Below are positions 41,357-54,000 of a stretch of DNA of 64,000 nucleotides, in pieces. Source of the DNA: Serinus canaria (lineage: Eukaryota > Chordata > Aves > Passeriformes > Fringillidae); the NCBI RefSeq assembly GCF_022539315.1, contig NC_066316.1, positions 4,107,501-4,171,500 on the forward strand, in the 5' to 3' direction. The translations under genes were made by a program, and so were the position numbers. Numbering within the stretch: the first letter of the stretch is position 1; every line of letters begins with the position of its first letter. The notes below the pieces were generated by a model. It was not told the origin of the DNA, did no database searches, and worked only from the letters and a program-made list of their open reading frames with translations.

Positions 41357-42004
41357 AGACATTTTAACATGTGGACACTAAATGACATAGATTATGATCG
41401 TGGCTGGCCTTTAACTCTTAACATTAAATGAACTTTCAGAGATGCACAGCAGCTGTTCTTCACATCAAGCACTTCAGATACATTTTATATCTGAAATGTT
41501 CTGCTCTTCTATCATGTCAAGCAACCTGCCCTCACTGGAACATGGGATAAACCACTTGAATAACTGCAAGCACTTCAAGTGTATAAAACCAGCACAGTAA
41601 AATATTTTTGATGACTATCTCTTGGTTCCAAATTAGCTGAGCCATCTCCTCCCTCCCCACCCAGTGCTGCTGTGCAGTATTTCAGTGTGTTGACTGCATT
41701 TTGTCACCAGGATTCCTGGTCACCCCACTCTAGCACTGACCCACTGAGGACCTCTGAAGTTGCTATTTTTCCACATCAGAACTGTCTCACGTTAAAGAGA
41801 ACACTTTTAAGGTTAGCTTGAGTGTTGGCTTTCTTCTTTTTACAACTGGTACCCAATATTCTCTAAATCTAAGTGCTGCTTCAGCTTTACACTCAGTATT
41901 TCACCCTAGCTGGCTGGCAGCACCCCAGATTTTTCTCACTGATCAGCAGAGAGGAAACGCAGCGCCACAGAAAGAAATCCCTCAGCCGTACAGAAGTTCA
42001 GATT
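41357..42004 (+). other. MTIF2: MTIF2 3' UTR and convergent gap to RPS27A
   Basis: Contains an ATTAAA poly(A) hexamer at 41423-41428, 67 nt past the stop; I see no canonical AATAAA before the RPS27A end. The two stop codons of these convergent genes are only about 0.67 kb apart. Confidence 0.55.
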
Positions 42005-42010
42005 TTTATT
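42005..42010 (-). terminator. RPS27A: Poly(A) signal of RPS27A
   Basis: TTTATT on the plus strand reads AATAAA on the minus strand, about 12 nt after the stop codon. A very short 3' UTR is typical of ribosomal protein genes. Confidence 0.85.
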
Positions 42011-42021
42011 GTCTGGTACAT

Positions 42022-43542
<1,521 letters not shown>

Positions 43543-43802
43543 GGTGAGGCGAGCAGGGGGGACGGCGGGGCCGGAGCGCGGGCTGCCCGCGCTGCTCGCG
43601 GAATGGCGGCGGCGGCCCGAGAGAACGCCGCGCCCGCACGCACGGGGTTTCCGTGCGTGCCGCAGGGGGGGTGTGGGGCGCGCTGGGACTACGGCTCCCG
43701 GCATGCCCTGCCAGCGGCGGCCGCGGCCGTGCCTGCTGGGAGATGTAGTCCCGGCGCGGGAGGAGTGGGCGGGAACTGCGGCTCCCACAGTGCATCGCGG
43801 TG
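43543..43802 (-). promoter_or_regulatory. RPS27A: RPS27A promoter with three ZNF143-type motifs
   Basis: A CpG-rich block upstream of the ATG. Three copies of the ACTAC-NN-TCCC-type Staf/ZNF143 element occur: 43688-43706 (+, ACTACGGCTCCCGGCATGC), 43731-43749 (-, ACTACATCTCCCAGCAGGC) and 43775-43793 (+, degenerate, ACTGCGGCTCCCACAGTGC). A perfect 10-bp inverted repeat (43636-43645 / 43651-43660) lies nearer the gene. A pyrimidine tract around 43620-43626 on the minus strand could be the TOP start, which is uncertain. ZNF143 elements are common at bidirectional housekeeping promoters. Confidence 0.65.
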
Positions 43803-44036
43803 GCCGCCGTGAGGGGAGGAGGAGGAGCCGCCATGACGAGTCAGGCGGGGCCGCCGTGACGAGTCAGGAGGAGCCGCCGTGAGAGGAGAAGGAGGAGCCG
43901 CCGTGACGGGTGAGGCGGGGCCGCCGTGAGGGGAGGAGGCGAGCTCGCCATGAGGGGGGAGGAGGAGGAGCTGCCGTGGCGGGTGAGGCGGGGTCGCCAT
44001 GAGGGAGGGGAGGAGGAGTCGCCGTGAGGGCGGGGC
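43803..44036. repeat. GC-rich degenerate minisatellite
   Basis: About ten imperfect units of roughly 22-26 bp built on GCCGCCGTGAGGGGAGGAGG, with variants GCCGCCATGACGAGTCAGG and CGCCGTGACGGGTGAGG. It abuts the RPS27A promoter. Units vary in length and sequence, so it is old or under gene conversion. Confidence 0.85.
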
Positions 44037-44129
44037 TCTCCAGTCAAATGACTCGGTTTCTCTGTGCCTTGTAGTGGCTGTCGGTGGAATTGTTATTTTA
44101 GGGCTAGCAGGTTTTTGATTTACCTGCCT

Positions 44130-44262
44130 CTCCGTCAAGGCCAGGTTGGACACGACTTGGAACAACCTGGTCTAGTGGGAGGTGTCCCTGCCCCTAGCGG
44201 GGATGGAACTGGATGAGCTTTAAGGTTCTTTTCCATCCAAACCATTCTGGGGTTCTGTGATT
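44130..44262 (+). mobile_element. CR1 LINE 3' fragment, sense
   Basis: Contains AAGGCCAGGTTGGACACGAC, then the CAACCTGGTCTAGTGGGAGG-type block, a GTGTCCCTGCCC stretch and a terminal TTCTGTGATTTTCT, which is the characteristic 3' end of avian CR1 with the degenerate ATTCTRTGATT tail. It is 5'-truncated and starts about 95 bp after the minisatellite. Confidence 0.9.
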
Positions 44263-47200
44263 TTCTGCAGCCTAAAATCACAGAATTCAATGTCCTGGTT
44301 CTTGAGGAGGCAGTTTAAACACACTTCAGCTACTTTGCCACCTGAAGATTCCTCGAGGTCAATTCCAGGTTTATATCTGGGCAAAGATTTTTAAAACTAG
44401 AAAAGCTGTAGGTAAATTGGGAATAAAGGAGCCTGGAGTCACGATTTGGGAATTACTTGTTAGGTGGTTTTATGATTGTGAGTTGAAAATGGGAACAGCT
44501 AAAGCAGAATCAGGATCTGCTTGAATAAATTAGCTGAGGCCATTTGAACAATTTCAACCCTTCTGTGGTTTGGTGACAAAATGAGCAAGTGGGCTGTGTT
44601 GGGTAAGGGTTATCTGAGGAGTGTTACATTGTGTACAATAATGCATTTCAAAAGATAACAAATAGTTTTCCAGTAAATGAGCACTTGACAGTATGTAAAA
44701 AGTGGTTTGCTGGTTTTTTGTCTCCTGTTGGTGTAAGCAGACTGGTTGTGACAGAAATCAAGGATTGATACATTTTCAGCTGGGTTTTGTGCTCCTATAA
44801 ACACTGCAGTAGAGTCAGGGTCACTACAATGAATTCATAATCCCAGGAATAACAGTAGGGTTCATGCTTGAAAACCACTTTTGTGGGAATTTTGAAATGA
44901 TAAAGCTGTCCTAAACCAGGAGAAAATCAACAAAACTGAAAAGACCCATGACATTTATCTCACATGCCCTGTGCTAGCATTACCAGCCCTTCTGTGCAAA
45001 GGTTATTGCTGAAATTCCTGAGGGATTCCTGCCTGCCTGCCTATGTCTGCCTTCTTCAGACACTGAGATGGAAAAGGCCTAGAATAAATCAAGATTCCAG
45101 GTTTTGGAGATGGACAGGAAAAAGGGATGCTGGCTCTGCTTTTAAGTCTTGAGTTGGATTGGTATTTTAAGCTACTAAAATGCACAGCCCCTGCTCCCTT
45201 GGTTCTCCACAGCTGTAAGTGCAAAGGACATTTAGTGCCCATCTAGAGAAAACAAATGGTGTTCCAGCTGTCCAAATAAGTTTTAAATAATATTGGTAAT
45301 TATTTAATCTCAAGTGAATTTAGAGACTGCCTCTAATGAAAAGTTTTTCTGCATTTTCATCATCTTGAATGACATTGCTTTGCTGTTGGGGCTGTTTTTT
45401 GTCATCTTAGAGCTGCACCATGAAGCTGCTCTATTACTTTATCTATTCGTTTTATTTTCCTTATGCCATACTTTTTAGAGTGTTCCAGAAAGTTCTTTTC
45501 TTGTTAATTCTCTCTCTATAAATGTCATATCCAAAAATACATCAGTGGATAACGCAGTATGTTACTGTATGCAAGGATATCCTCACTTCAGCCAAATGGA
45601 CTGTGAGATGCTTATTGCCAGAATCAAGAGTGGGTAAAGGAATGCATTTTTTGAGTCCTCAGCTCTGCTATACTATTGGAAAAGATTATTAAAATTAATT
45701 TATTTGTAAAAATTTTAAATATAATTTATTTTAATTTAAATTTTTATTATTAATATTTAAAATATCTGTGAAACATGTTAATTAAGACATTGATTTTTAT
45801 TTGTCTCTGGCTTCTTTCATCTGTATTTTAAATGTTTCCATTATTCTTTTATTTTCATGTGGCAGCTACTAATGATCGTGTAAGACCTTGCTAACATGAA
45901 AACCTGATTTTAACTAATGCTGCAAAAGGTGTTTCATAAAAAATTATCTGCCTGAGGGGATTTTTTCAGTTCTTAAAAAAATATACTCAGTTTTATATAT
46001 TTCATATAAATGATATCTTTTCATATAAATCTATTAGTTTATAAAGTTTGTGATTGTTTCGTTTGCTTGGTTTTGTTTTTGGTTTGTTTTTTTTTTTTTA
46101 TTACTATTTTTCAAAGCTTTAGCTGTTTTGACTCTGAATTAGTGAGATGGTACTGGGGTTATCCTGCCCTGCCATGGTTTGTATTTTGTGATGTCCCTGG
46201 TAAAACAGCTGAAGAGTCACTTGGATATTTGGGAAGGAAAGAAGAAGTTTGTGTGCTGTAGCAATTTGAAATATCCCAGTTCCCACATCACACTGAGTGC
46301 AGCCCTTCCAGGACACATCCTTTTGGGGACCCTTTTGGTTTTTATGAAAGTGCTGCTGTGACAGCCATGCACATGGAGTCTTTTTTATCCATTTTCACAG
46401 GTTCTTCCTTGGCCCTTTCTCTAAAGGAACTGAAATTGCAGAGCTCAGCTGTTCTGTGTTGTGAAAACTGACAAGCAAATTTTCAATCTGTTTCTGTGTG
46501 TACAGATGAAAAAGTGCAGCTTGAGGCTTTTCCAGAAGAATCCAGAATTCTGGAAGGAGTTGGGCATCAGATGCTGTTGAAAACCCCAAGAATGCAAAAG
46601 TTTATTTCTGGGTGCTGAGATCTCATTGCTGATGTAATCCCTGGGTATCAAACCCACAAATTAGTTCATTAACTCATCTCCCATAGCCTGCTGAGTAGCT
46701 GCTACTCAAAAATAGCTCTGTCCTGTTTCTAGCCATTGATTAATTAGATTAGCTCTTCCCAAATCACAGATGCTATATTTTCTGTAATTTCACTTGAGAA
46801 GCAATATATTCTAAGGACTTCCAGCCCCCTGAGATTTACCTGTCAATGGTGAAATGTGTCCTTTTCTTTCTTCTATATGTTCTCTTCCTTAGGCTGTTGT
46901 TGCTTAGTTATGACACCATTTTTAATTCCTATTTATTTCCTGGCCATATTTCCATTTTTGTGAGAGACCATAGACCATTTTATGGGAGGATTTTCAGGTT
47001 ATCTTTTCTTCTAGTGTTTCTTGATGTTGTCATTCTAGTACATTTCTATTTACAGGAAAAAATGTTCTTTGTATCCATGTTTTCAAGTAAAAGGTTGGAT
47101 ATTAGTATCACCTCCAGCCTTCCCACAGTGTTCAGGGAAATCAGTTCAGATTATTGTGTGGCTTTATGGCAGGGAAAAGGAGAGGTCACTATACAGAAAT

Positions 47201-49458
47201 ACAGAATAATATTGCTAGCTGATTTTTCAGATGATTGCTTCTTTCTGTTGGAAAACTGTCCTAACACTGCATTAATTCACTGTCTCAGTCAACTGTGGAT
47301 TAGAAAATTACAATTTTCATTTATGAGGGCTGGTTTTAACCTCAAAAAGATTTTTTTACCCAAAAGATGGGTTTGGGCTGTTGAAACAAATGAGAAAAGA
47401 AAAGAAAACACAAGAAAAATTTAATAACAAAGTTTGAAAAGTGAAATTTTAACTTAACTCTGATTCCAGCCTACAAATTACTTTGGCTTCAGTGCTCCCT
47501 TGGGCAGCTTTCCATGGAGAGAACTCTGCAGGCACTTGGCTTTCAGTGGAGCCTCTATGAGCTGACTCTTGGACGAGCTGCAACTGCAGCACTTGGTGCT
47601 CAGGACACAAAAATAAACAGAGTCCTGCTTGGTTCCAAGGCCTGGAAGTTTTCAGAGGGACTTTTCCTTGCACTGCCAGCTCCAGGGGCAGAAGCTCTCC
47701 AGGCAGCAGGAGCCCAAGCCAAGGGCAGACAGCTGCAGCAAATCACATGGGCAGCAAGTGCCAGGAAACCACTTTGCAGGCAGGCTAACACATATCTGTC
47801 TGGACTGAGCTAGAGAAGTGCTTCGATTTAAAGAGAAAATTTCTGAAAATTAGGTTTTCTACATCCATACATAGTTATTTGCAACCAATGTGCTTTTTGT
47901 GTCTTGCTCCAATGAACTGTCTTTGACTCTGTGCCTGCAGCTCCTCTGTCATTCTGTTGCTGTTATGAGTTTCACAAATGGTTTTGGGTGCAAGCAGGGA
48001 TTTTGGTCTTTAAACCTTTTAAACTAAAATACATGCTATTTCTCTTCTGTGTCATTTATTTCATCACCTTCACTTTTTTTTTTAACTCAGTCTTTGGATT
48101 TCTAATCCACATTGAAATCAGTGAGTGAGTTCTGCAGTATGCTTAATATGAATAGTAAAAAGATTTTTAGGGCAAATTCAGAATATTTGAATGTGGGGTT
48201 TACTTTTCCTTAGATGCATTATTATTCTAAATGATACCAGCAACAGAAGTTGCTTGGGGAGAAAATAAGCATGAAAAGTTATCTCAGGATGGAATACTTG
48301 AAGATGAGAAAGATGCCAGGCTGATGGAACATGTTTGCTGGTCGCTCCTCTGCACAACAACAGAGGGAGCACTTACAGCAGGCAAGTGAAGAATCCTCCT
48401 GGCTCTAGGTGAGCTGTAGGAAGCACTGAGCATCACAGACAATGCTGAGAACGCTTCTACCAAGTATCAGCGATTTGTCTATGCAAGATGTCTGTGTGAG
48501 AATGTGTGCCTGTCTGTATTTTAACTGGAGGTATGTTCTCTGTGCAGAAGAAAGCTCTGCAATGGGATGGAAATGGAAAGGAAATGCTTTGTGCATCTGT
48601 GTCACCAGCTGCAGCACATCAGGTCTGTGCTTGCTGTAGTCTGCACTTGGGTTTAGAGTGTGAGTGAGCTGCTTCTGAGTGCTCCCTCACTAGGGAGCTG
48701 CCCAAAGGGGGTGCAGGGTAGGCATGTCCCAGTGCTTGGTCTTTTTGGTTTGTTCCCTGCTAGGCCGTTGCTGCAGTCAAAGCACAAATGAGATTATCAA
48801 CATAATTAACAAATCCTGTCAAAACAACAAATGCCTGCCTAGAACAAATGTAGGCTTTGGTCATGTGCACCCACCTGCTCCTTGGTCTGCTGTGGGAATG
48901 GCCTGGGCTGGAAGAGCCAGTAGTACAGCTTGGCCCAGGCTGATCCTTAAGAAATGGATAATTCAGCCTTAAGGAAGGAAAGATGCCCAGCTGCAGATTG
49001 CCTGGGTGCCTGCTGGCAGAGCCTCTCTTAGCTCAGCCCACAGCCAGAATCAACAGGAAGAATACTGAATGTCATTTGCTTTTGTAACTGTAATACATGT
49101 TCCCAAATAACATTTATCTCAGTAATTAAGCTACATGTAGCTACTGCTAGTTTGTTTCAGTTTTAATACGTTTTGGCACTCTTTAAAAGCATATTTATTA
49201 TATGGATAAATCTGCAGAGTTAGGATTCACAAGAGAACTGTAGTTAAATGAAGAATTACTAGTGTAGAGATATTGGAAGTGTTGTGTGGATGAGGAATAG
49301 AGAAAGGTGTGGAAGTTCACTTTTCAACATGTAGAGTGATATGCCCTCAAGTATGTAACCCTTCAGAATGTAACTCAATATAAATCAGATTTTGACCAAA
49401 AGAGTGGAAGCAGTGAATGGAAAGGTCACTCACTGGCTTTGTTACTGCACAGAAGCTG

Positions 49459-50614
49459 TGACCATGTGAGAAAGCAGTGCAGTGTAACTGCCACACTCCC
49501 CAGAGTGATTTCATGGTTCTTGTTTAGTGTTTGCAGCAGCTGAGAAGTGAAAGTGCTTGTTTAATCAAACAAGGCAGTGGTGGACCAAACCACAAAGTTT
49601 TATTCTTCTTGTTTTTCCTCCTCTGTAGCCATTTTCACAGTGCAGCAGGGATTTCTAGCAGGGATGCATGACCAAATGGCAGGCCTGAGTTAGGTGCTTC
49701 TGCTGTTGACCTATTTAATTGTTGGTTGTGTTTTATTCAGCATCCTCTGGAAATTTTAGGAATCAAGCTCCATAAGAAAGTTCAGGTGCAGTGTCAAATG
49801 AATACTATTTAAAGCAAACTGGAAAGGATTGTGCTGATGTGGCCTTGTGTGCCTCGCTTTCCTTCAGAAGAGCTTGGTGTCTTCCAGTCCAAGACTCAGT
49901 TGCTAATCATCCATTGAGATTTAAACCAACTTAGATTCATGATTTATTCAGTAAACTCAAGAATTTTCACTCACTTCATCTTGAAAAAAAAAAACTCTCT
50001 AAAAAATTCTCCAGCAAGATGGCAATATGCTTTTACCCATATACTTTTACTGTCCATAAAAGCCAAGCAGTGTTTTAGCAATAGTCAAACACCCAAAGTT
50101 ACATACAGAGAAGAAATGGAGTTTCATAAAAGCTAGAGACATCTGTAAATGCCCAAACAAGTTTAAGGATCCATGCCTTGCAAAACTTTGCCTCCAGTCT
50201 CAGATATTATTTTGAAGGAAAGGTAGGTGGTTTCACAACCTCCTCCTAGGAGGAGCATGAGTGCTGTCTTGTCACCTCAGTGGTAAGAGAGATTCTGAAA
50301 TATTTTGGATACTGGCAGTACTCATATTTATTTTTTCTTCTTTATTATTCAAACTTAGACTTTATCATTTTCTCAGGGCCTGACTGACTTGGATAAAACT
50401 GTCTGGTCAAAATATGATAAAGTAGTTGTGAGTTTCTAAAATACTTGGAGAATGAACCAAATATACAGGTGCACAGCATCATGCTCCTATGCAATTTATT
50501 ACTGCCAACCTGTGAGAAGTTGAATTTCTTCCTGTCTGTGCTTGACTGGTGTGCTGCAGTCACTCCCAAAGGTCAGCCACAGCTGACCATGCAAGAAAGC
50601 AGTGCAGTGTAACT
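49459..50614. repeat. Two copies of a 31-bp motif about 1.1 kb apart
   Basis: 49459-49489 and 50584-50614 agree at 29 of 31 bases, sharing TGACCATG and AGAAAGCAGTGCAGTGTAAC. The flanks do not look related. It is probably a remnant of an old dispersed repeat. Confidence 0.6.
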
Positions 50615-53600
50615 CAATTTATGCAGAAATTAGGCTGTTAACTAACAAGATCTTACTGAATGGGACATTAAAGCCATGGGAATGAGAGGAAATGGGAGGT
50701 TACTTCCATAGCCTAATGCTCAGGACACTTACCTGAAGGAGGAAGTCATAAGCTGTTCTTCCTGCCTCATGGCATTCTTCTGATTTAAAATTAATTCATT
50801 ATTCATCTTCTATCTTTAATTCATTATTCACTGAAAAAGTACAAAGCCCATCCGAGATCCACTTCCACCTCAGTGCCCTTACCACAGAGAAGATGATTTT
50901 GCTCCACTCCCTCACTAAGAAATTTCATTAGAGCTTGAGGAAGTGATAATATTATTTTTATTCAAGTCTAGTCTTTGTGAGTTTTTTTTTTTAATATTAC
51001 TCTGACAAGTTTTATGGAGTAGAGATGGGCATAACTAAGCTTGTTGAATGCTTTAAGCACAAATCTCTCATGTGATGTGAGAGTTAGGTTTTCTGAAGTC
51101 ATCCAAAGCCAAAGAAAATTTTGTGTTACAGCTTTTACCAAATGAAAATCATGGGTAGAAGATTATCTGTATAAACGAATCTGTGTTGACAAACAGGTAA
51201 ATGATAAATGTATTGATGAGGGTTTATACTGATAATATACGTGATATTCTTGTGGACTTTTTAAGGGAAATCAGGATATTAATTTTTTTATGTTGTTTCT
51301 TCAAGCTCTAACCATTATTTCACTTTTTTTCTTCTACCTTCCTTATACCCCCATGGGCAAATTATCCTTCTACTTGAAATCTCAGCATGGGAGGAGCAGT
51401 CTTTCCCTGACAGATTAATGATATTAGCATGGTGACCTAATAGGGTAAATGTGGTCTATTTCCATCCCTCTGTAATCCCATGGAAATCCATGAGTCACAG
51501 GAAGGGTGCTTGGCCTTAGTCCCTTTCCTTCCCTGAGCTCCATGACTTTTTCTGCTCTCAAGGCTGGAAACAAGCACCTGATTTGCTGAAGCCCTTGGTC
51601 AGAGCCATGAAAAAGGCACCTCTGGCCAATGATCCAGGCTCTCCCAAGCACAATTACTCCCAAGCCTAGGGACAGTAACACTTTTGACAGGTGGTTTGGA
51701 AACTTCCAGATGCGCTGAGAAATCCTGGAAGTTTTATTCCCAATGAATGGATGGAATCTGCTGTCTAGTCACAGTGCTCGAGACTTCATTAATTAAAGTT
51801 TCTCCCTGAATTTAGTAAGCCATAAATTCTGGCCTGTGCTTTGCTCCAGTGTTACTCAGTCTGGCTATTTTGCTGGATAGCTGAAAATGGAAGAAGGTTA
51901 TCTCTGGAGAAAGCAGAGCAAAAAATGAAGGATTATCTTCTGAGGTTTTTGTGGTTGAGCTGTCAGGCTTGAACTCCAGTTGTTCTCTATTTTATGCTTT
52001 GCAAAAATAAGCATAGTCTAAAAAAACTTTTTTTTAAAAGTTCTATAAATACGGTGCAGGGGACAGGATTAGTGAGCATGCAGCTGCTGAGAGCACTTGG
52101 GTAGGATGGAGTAAATTAATTTCGAATGAAGCTCACACTGAAATTTGAAAGGCCAAATAATTTCCCAGTAACACACCATTAGTGCCTGATGCAACTGGGA
52201 CATCTAGCCAACTGTGCTTCTACTTCAGGAGTAAAAATTAAAGTATAGTAAAAAGAGAGTGAAGTATCATTTAAGATGTGCCAGCACAGACTATTCTGTG
52301 CTTGATGTTGCAAGTGAGAGTTGCTCAGAAGCAGGAAAACCTGCACAACCCTCCCTCCTGGAATCACCAGGGCAGCAAGTAGTCAATTACCAACATTTTG
52401 ATCATAAACTATCAAGGGAGGGGGGGTAGCCCATGGAGTTTCGTAAAGTGTAGGAACACAAAACCGTGTAAGAAGAATGCTATTTTAAAAAAATCCTTCC
52501 AATAAAACAATATTAGAAAAGAAATCTCAGCTGGATATCTTGCAGAGATTATTATTTCTTGCAGAGCTTTAGCACCAAGACTATATTCTCATTTCACCAG
52601 ATATTGCTCAAATACCAAGAGACAGACAGCAAAGATGAAAAGAAAGCATACTACAAATATTGAAGTAGATCTGGAAAGGTCACTGATAGACACTTTAGTT
52701 CTGGTTAATTTTCTGAATTCTAAAATGCACAATGAAAAGAGTAGAGGGGGAAAGAGATACTGCATAATAATTTGAATTTTTTAGATCAGAGTCTGATTGT
52801 AGAGATTAATTGCTGGTTAATTTGTACATCTGAGTTCTACTTAAACAAAAATTAAAGAGTAACAAATGTGGTTGCATTATGAATATAATCTGGGTGTCAT
52901 AGATTAGCTAAACAACACTTGCTTGACAGCCTTGAGTGTTAGGTTATATTATTCATAATAGCACAAAAATATAAGATGGTTGCAAAATGCCTTGCACATG
53001 CCAAGGAGGTTACCCCTCACTCAGCTGAGCTGCTCATTTCCTGAGGGGTCACAGTGCAGAGCTGCTGCCAGAGCACAGTGGGGCCAGGCCCCTCTCCCTG
53101 CTCCCCTCCTCAGCTGCCGTTGCTCAGGCAACAGGATCATTCAGCAGCCCAGCAACAACAGAAGGAAGCTGTAAGGGTGGGAGGAGAGAGATTTCCCAAG
53201 GGCTGTGGAAAGAGAGGGAGAATATTAGTACATGTCTCAGAGAAGATATTTGCCTTTGTTGTACAGAACGGTGCCAGAGGCTCCTTCAAAGCACTGCAGT
53301 TATGCTGCTTTATAAGTTTCCCATTTGGAGCAGCTTTTTTCCTTCTCTTGGCTTTTGCAAGAGGTGAGCAGATGGAATGAGGTGCCAGGTGCTGCAGTGC
53401 TGGTATCCTCCTGGAAGGGCATGCTTGAGGGTTCATGCAAGTGACTTTGCCTGGTACATTTGGGATGAGGCATGTCACCTGCTGTGTTGGGCCAGTAGCA
53501 AAGCTCTGACACAGAGGAGCAGTGGGGCCTGGAGGAGCCATTGCCAGCACTCAGGGCTTCTCCTTCCCTTGGCTCTCAGGAGACCTTGCTCTGTGCCTTG

Positions 53601-53639
53601 GGGGCTCTTGCCTCAAGAATCACAATCAGAAATCTTCTG

Positions 53640-54000
53640 GTAGCTGGTTTACTGTCACCCTTGAGCCAGAAATGACACAAACTCACTCCAAGGCTGGTTT
53701 GCAGGAGAAGAGCGTTCAGTATGAAAAATAAAAATCCTCTCTTTTATAGACAGATTAGACACATTCTACTTGATTGGCTAACTAACAAAAACATCTTTCT
53801 CACAACAGTCCTTGAGAAGAACAGAAAAACAGAGTAGGAAAACATCACCTGCAGGTTGTTTGTACTAACAAACTATCATCATTTTTCTACAACTCCCTAA
53901 AACGTCTCACAAGTCCACTGTGAGAAAACAAAGCCCGTTTTCTCACTTTCTGACCAGGCTGTTGCATCCACAGTTTACCAAGTAAGGAAGATGGTGTCTG
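53640..54000. mobile_element. Candidate LTR-type repeat
   Basis: A block with AATAAA-like and TATA-like (CTTTTATAGACAG) signals that, from memory, resembles a songbird LTR family. Ends and orientation are uncertain and no retroviral gene adjoins it. Confidence 0.35.

Noticed and set aside
43803..44036. CRISPR-like direct repeats
   Set aside because: Units are degenerate, adjacent and without unique spacers in a vertebrate genome; it is a minisatellite.
52595..52662. Short charged helical frame (KYQETDSKDEKKAYYK) that might be a CLHC1-like exon
   Set aside because: I could not match it to remembered CLHC1 sequence, and it ends in a stop with no donor.
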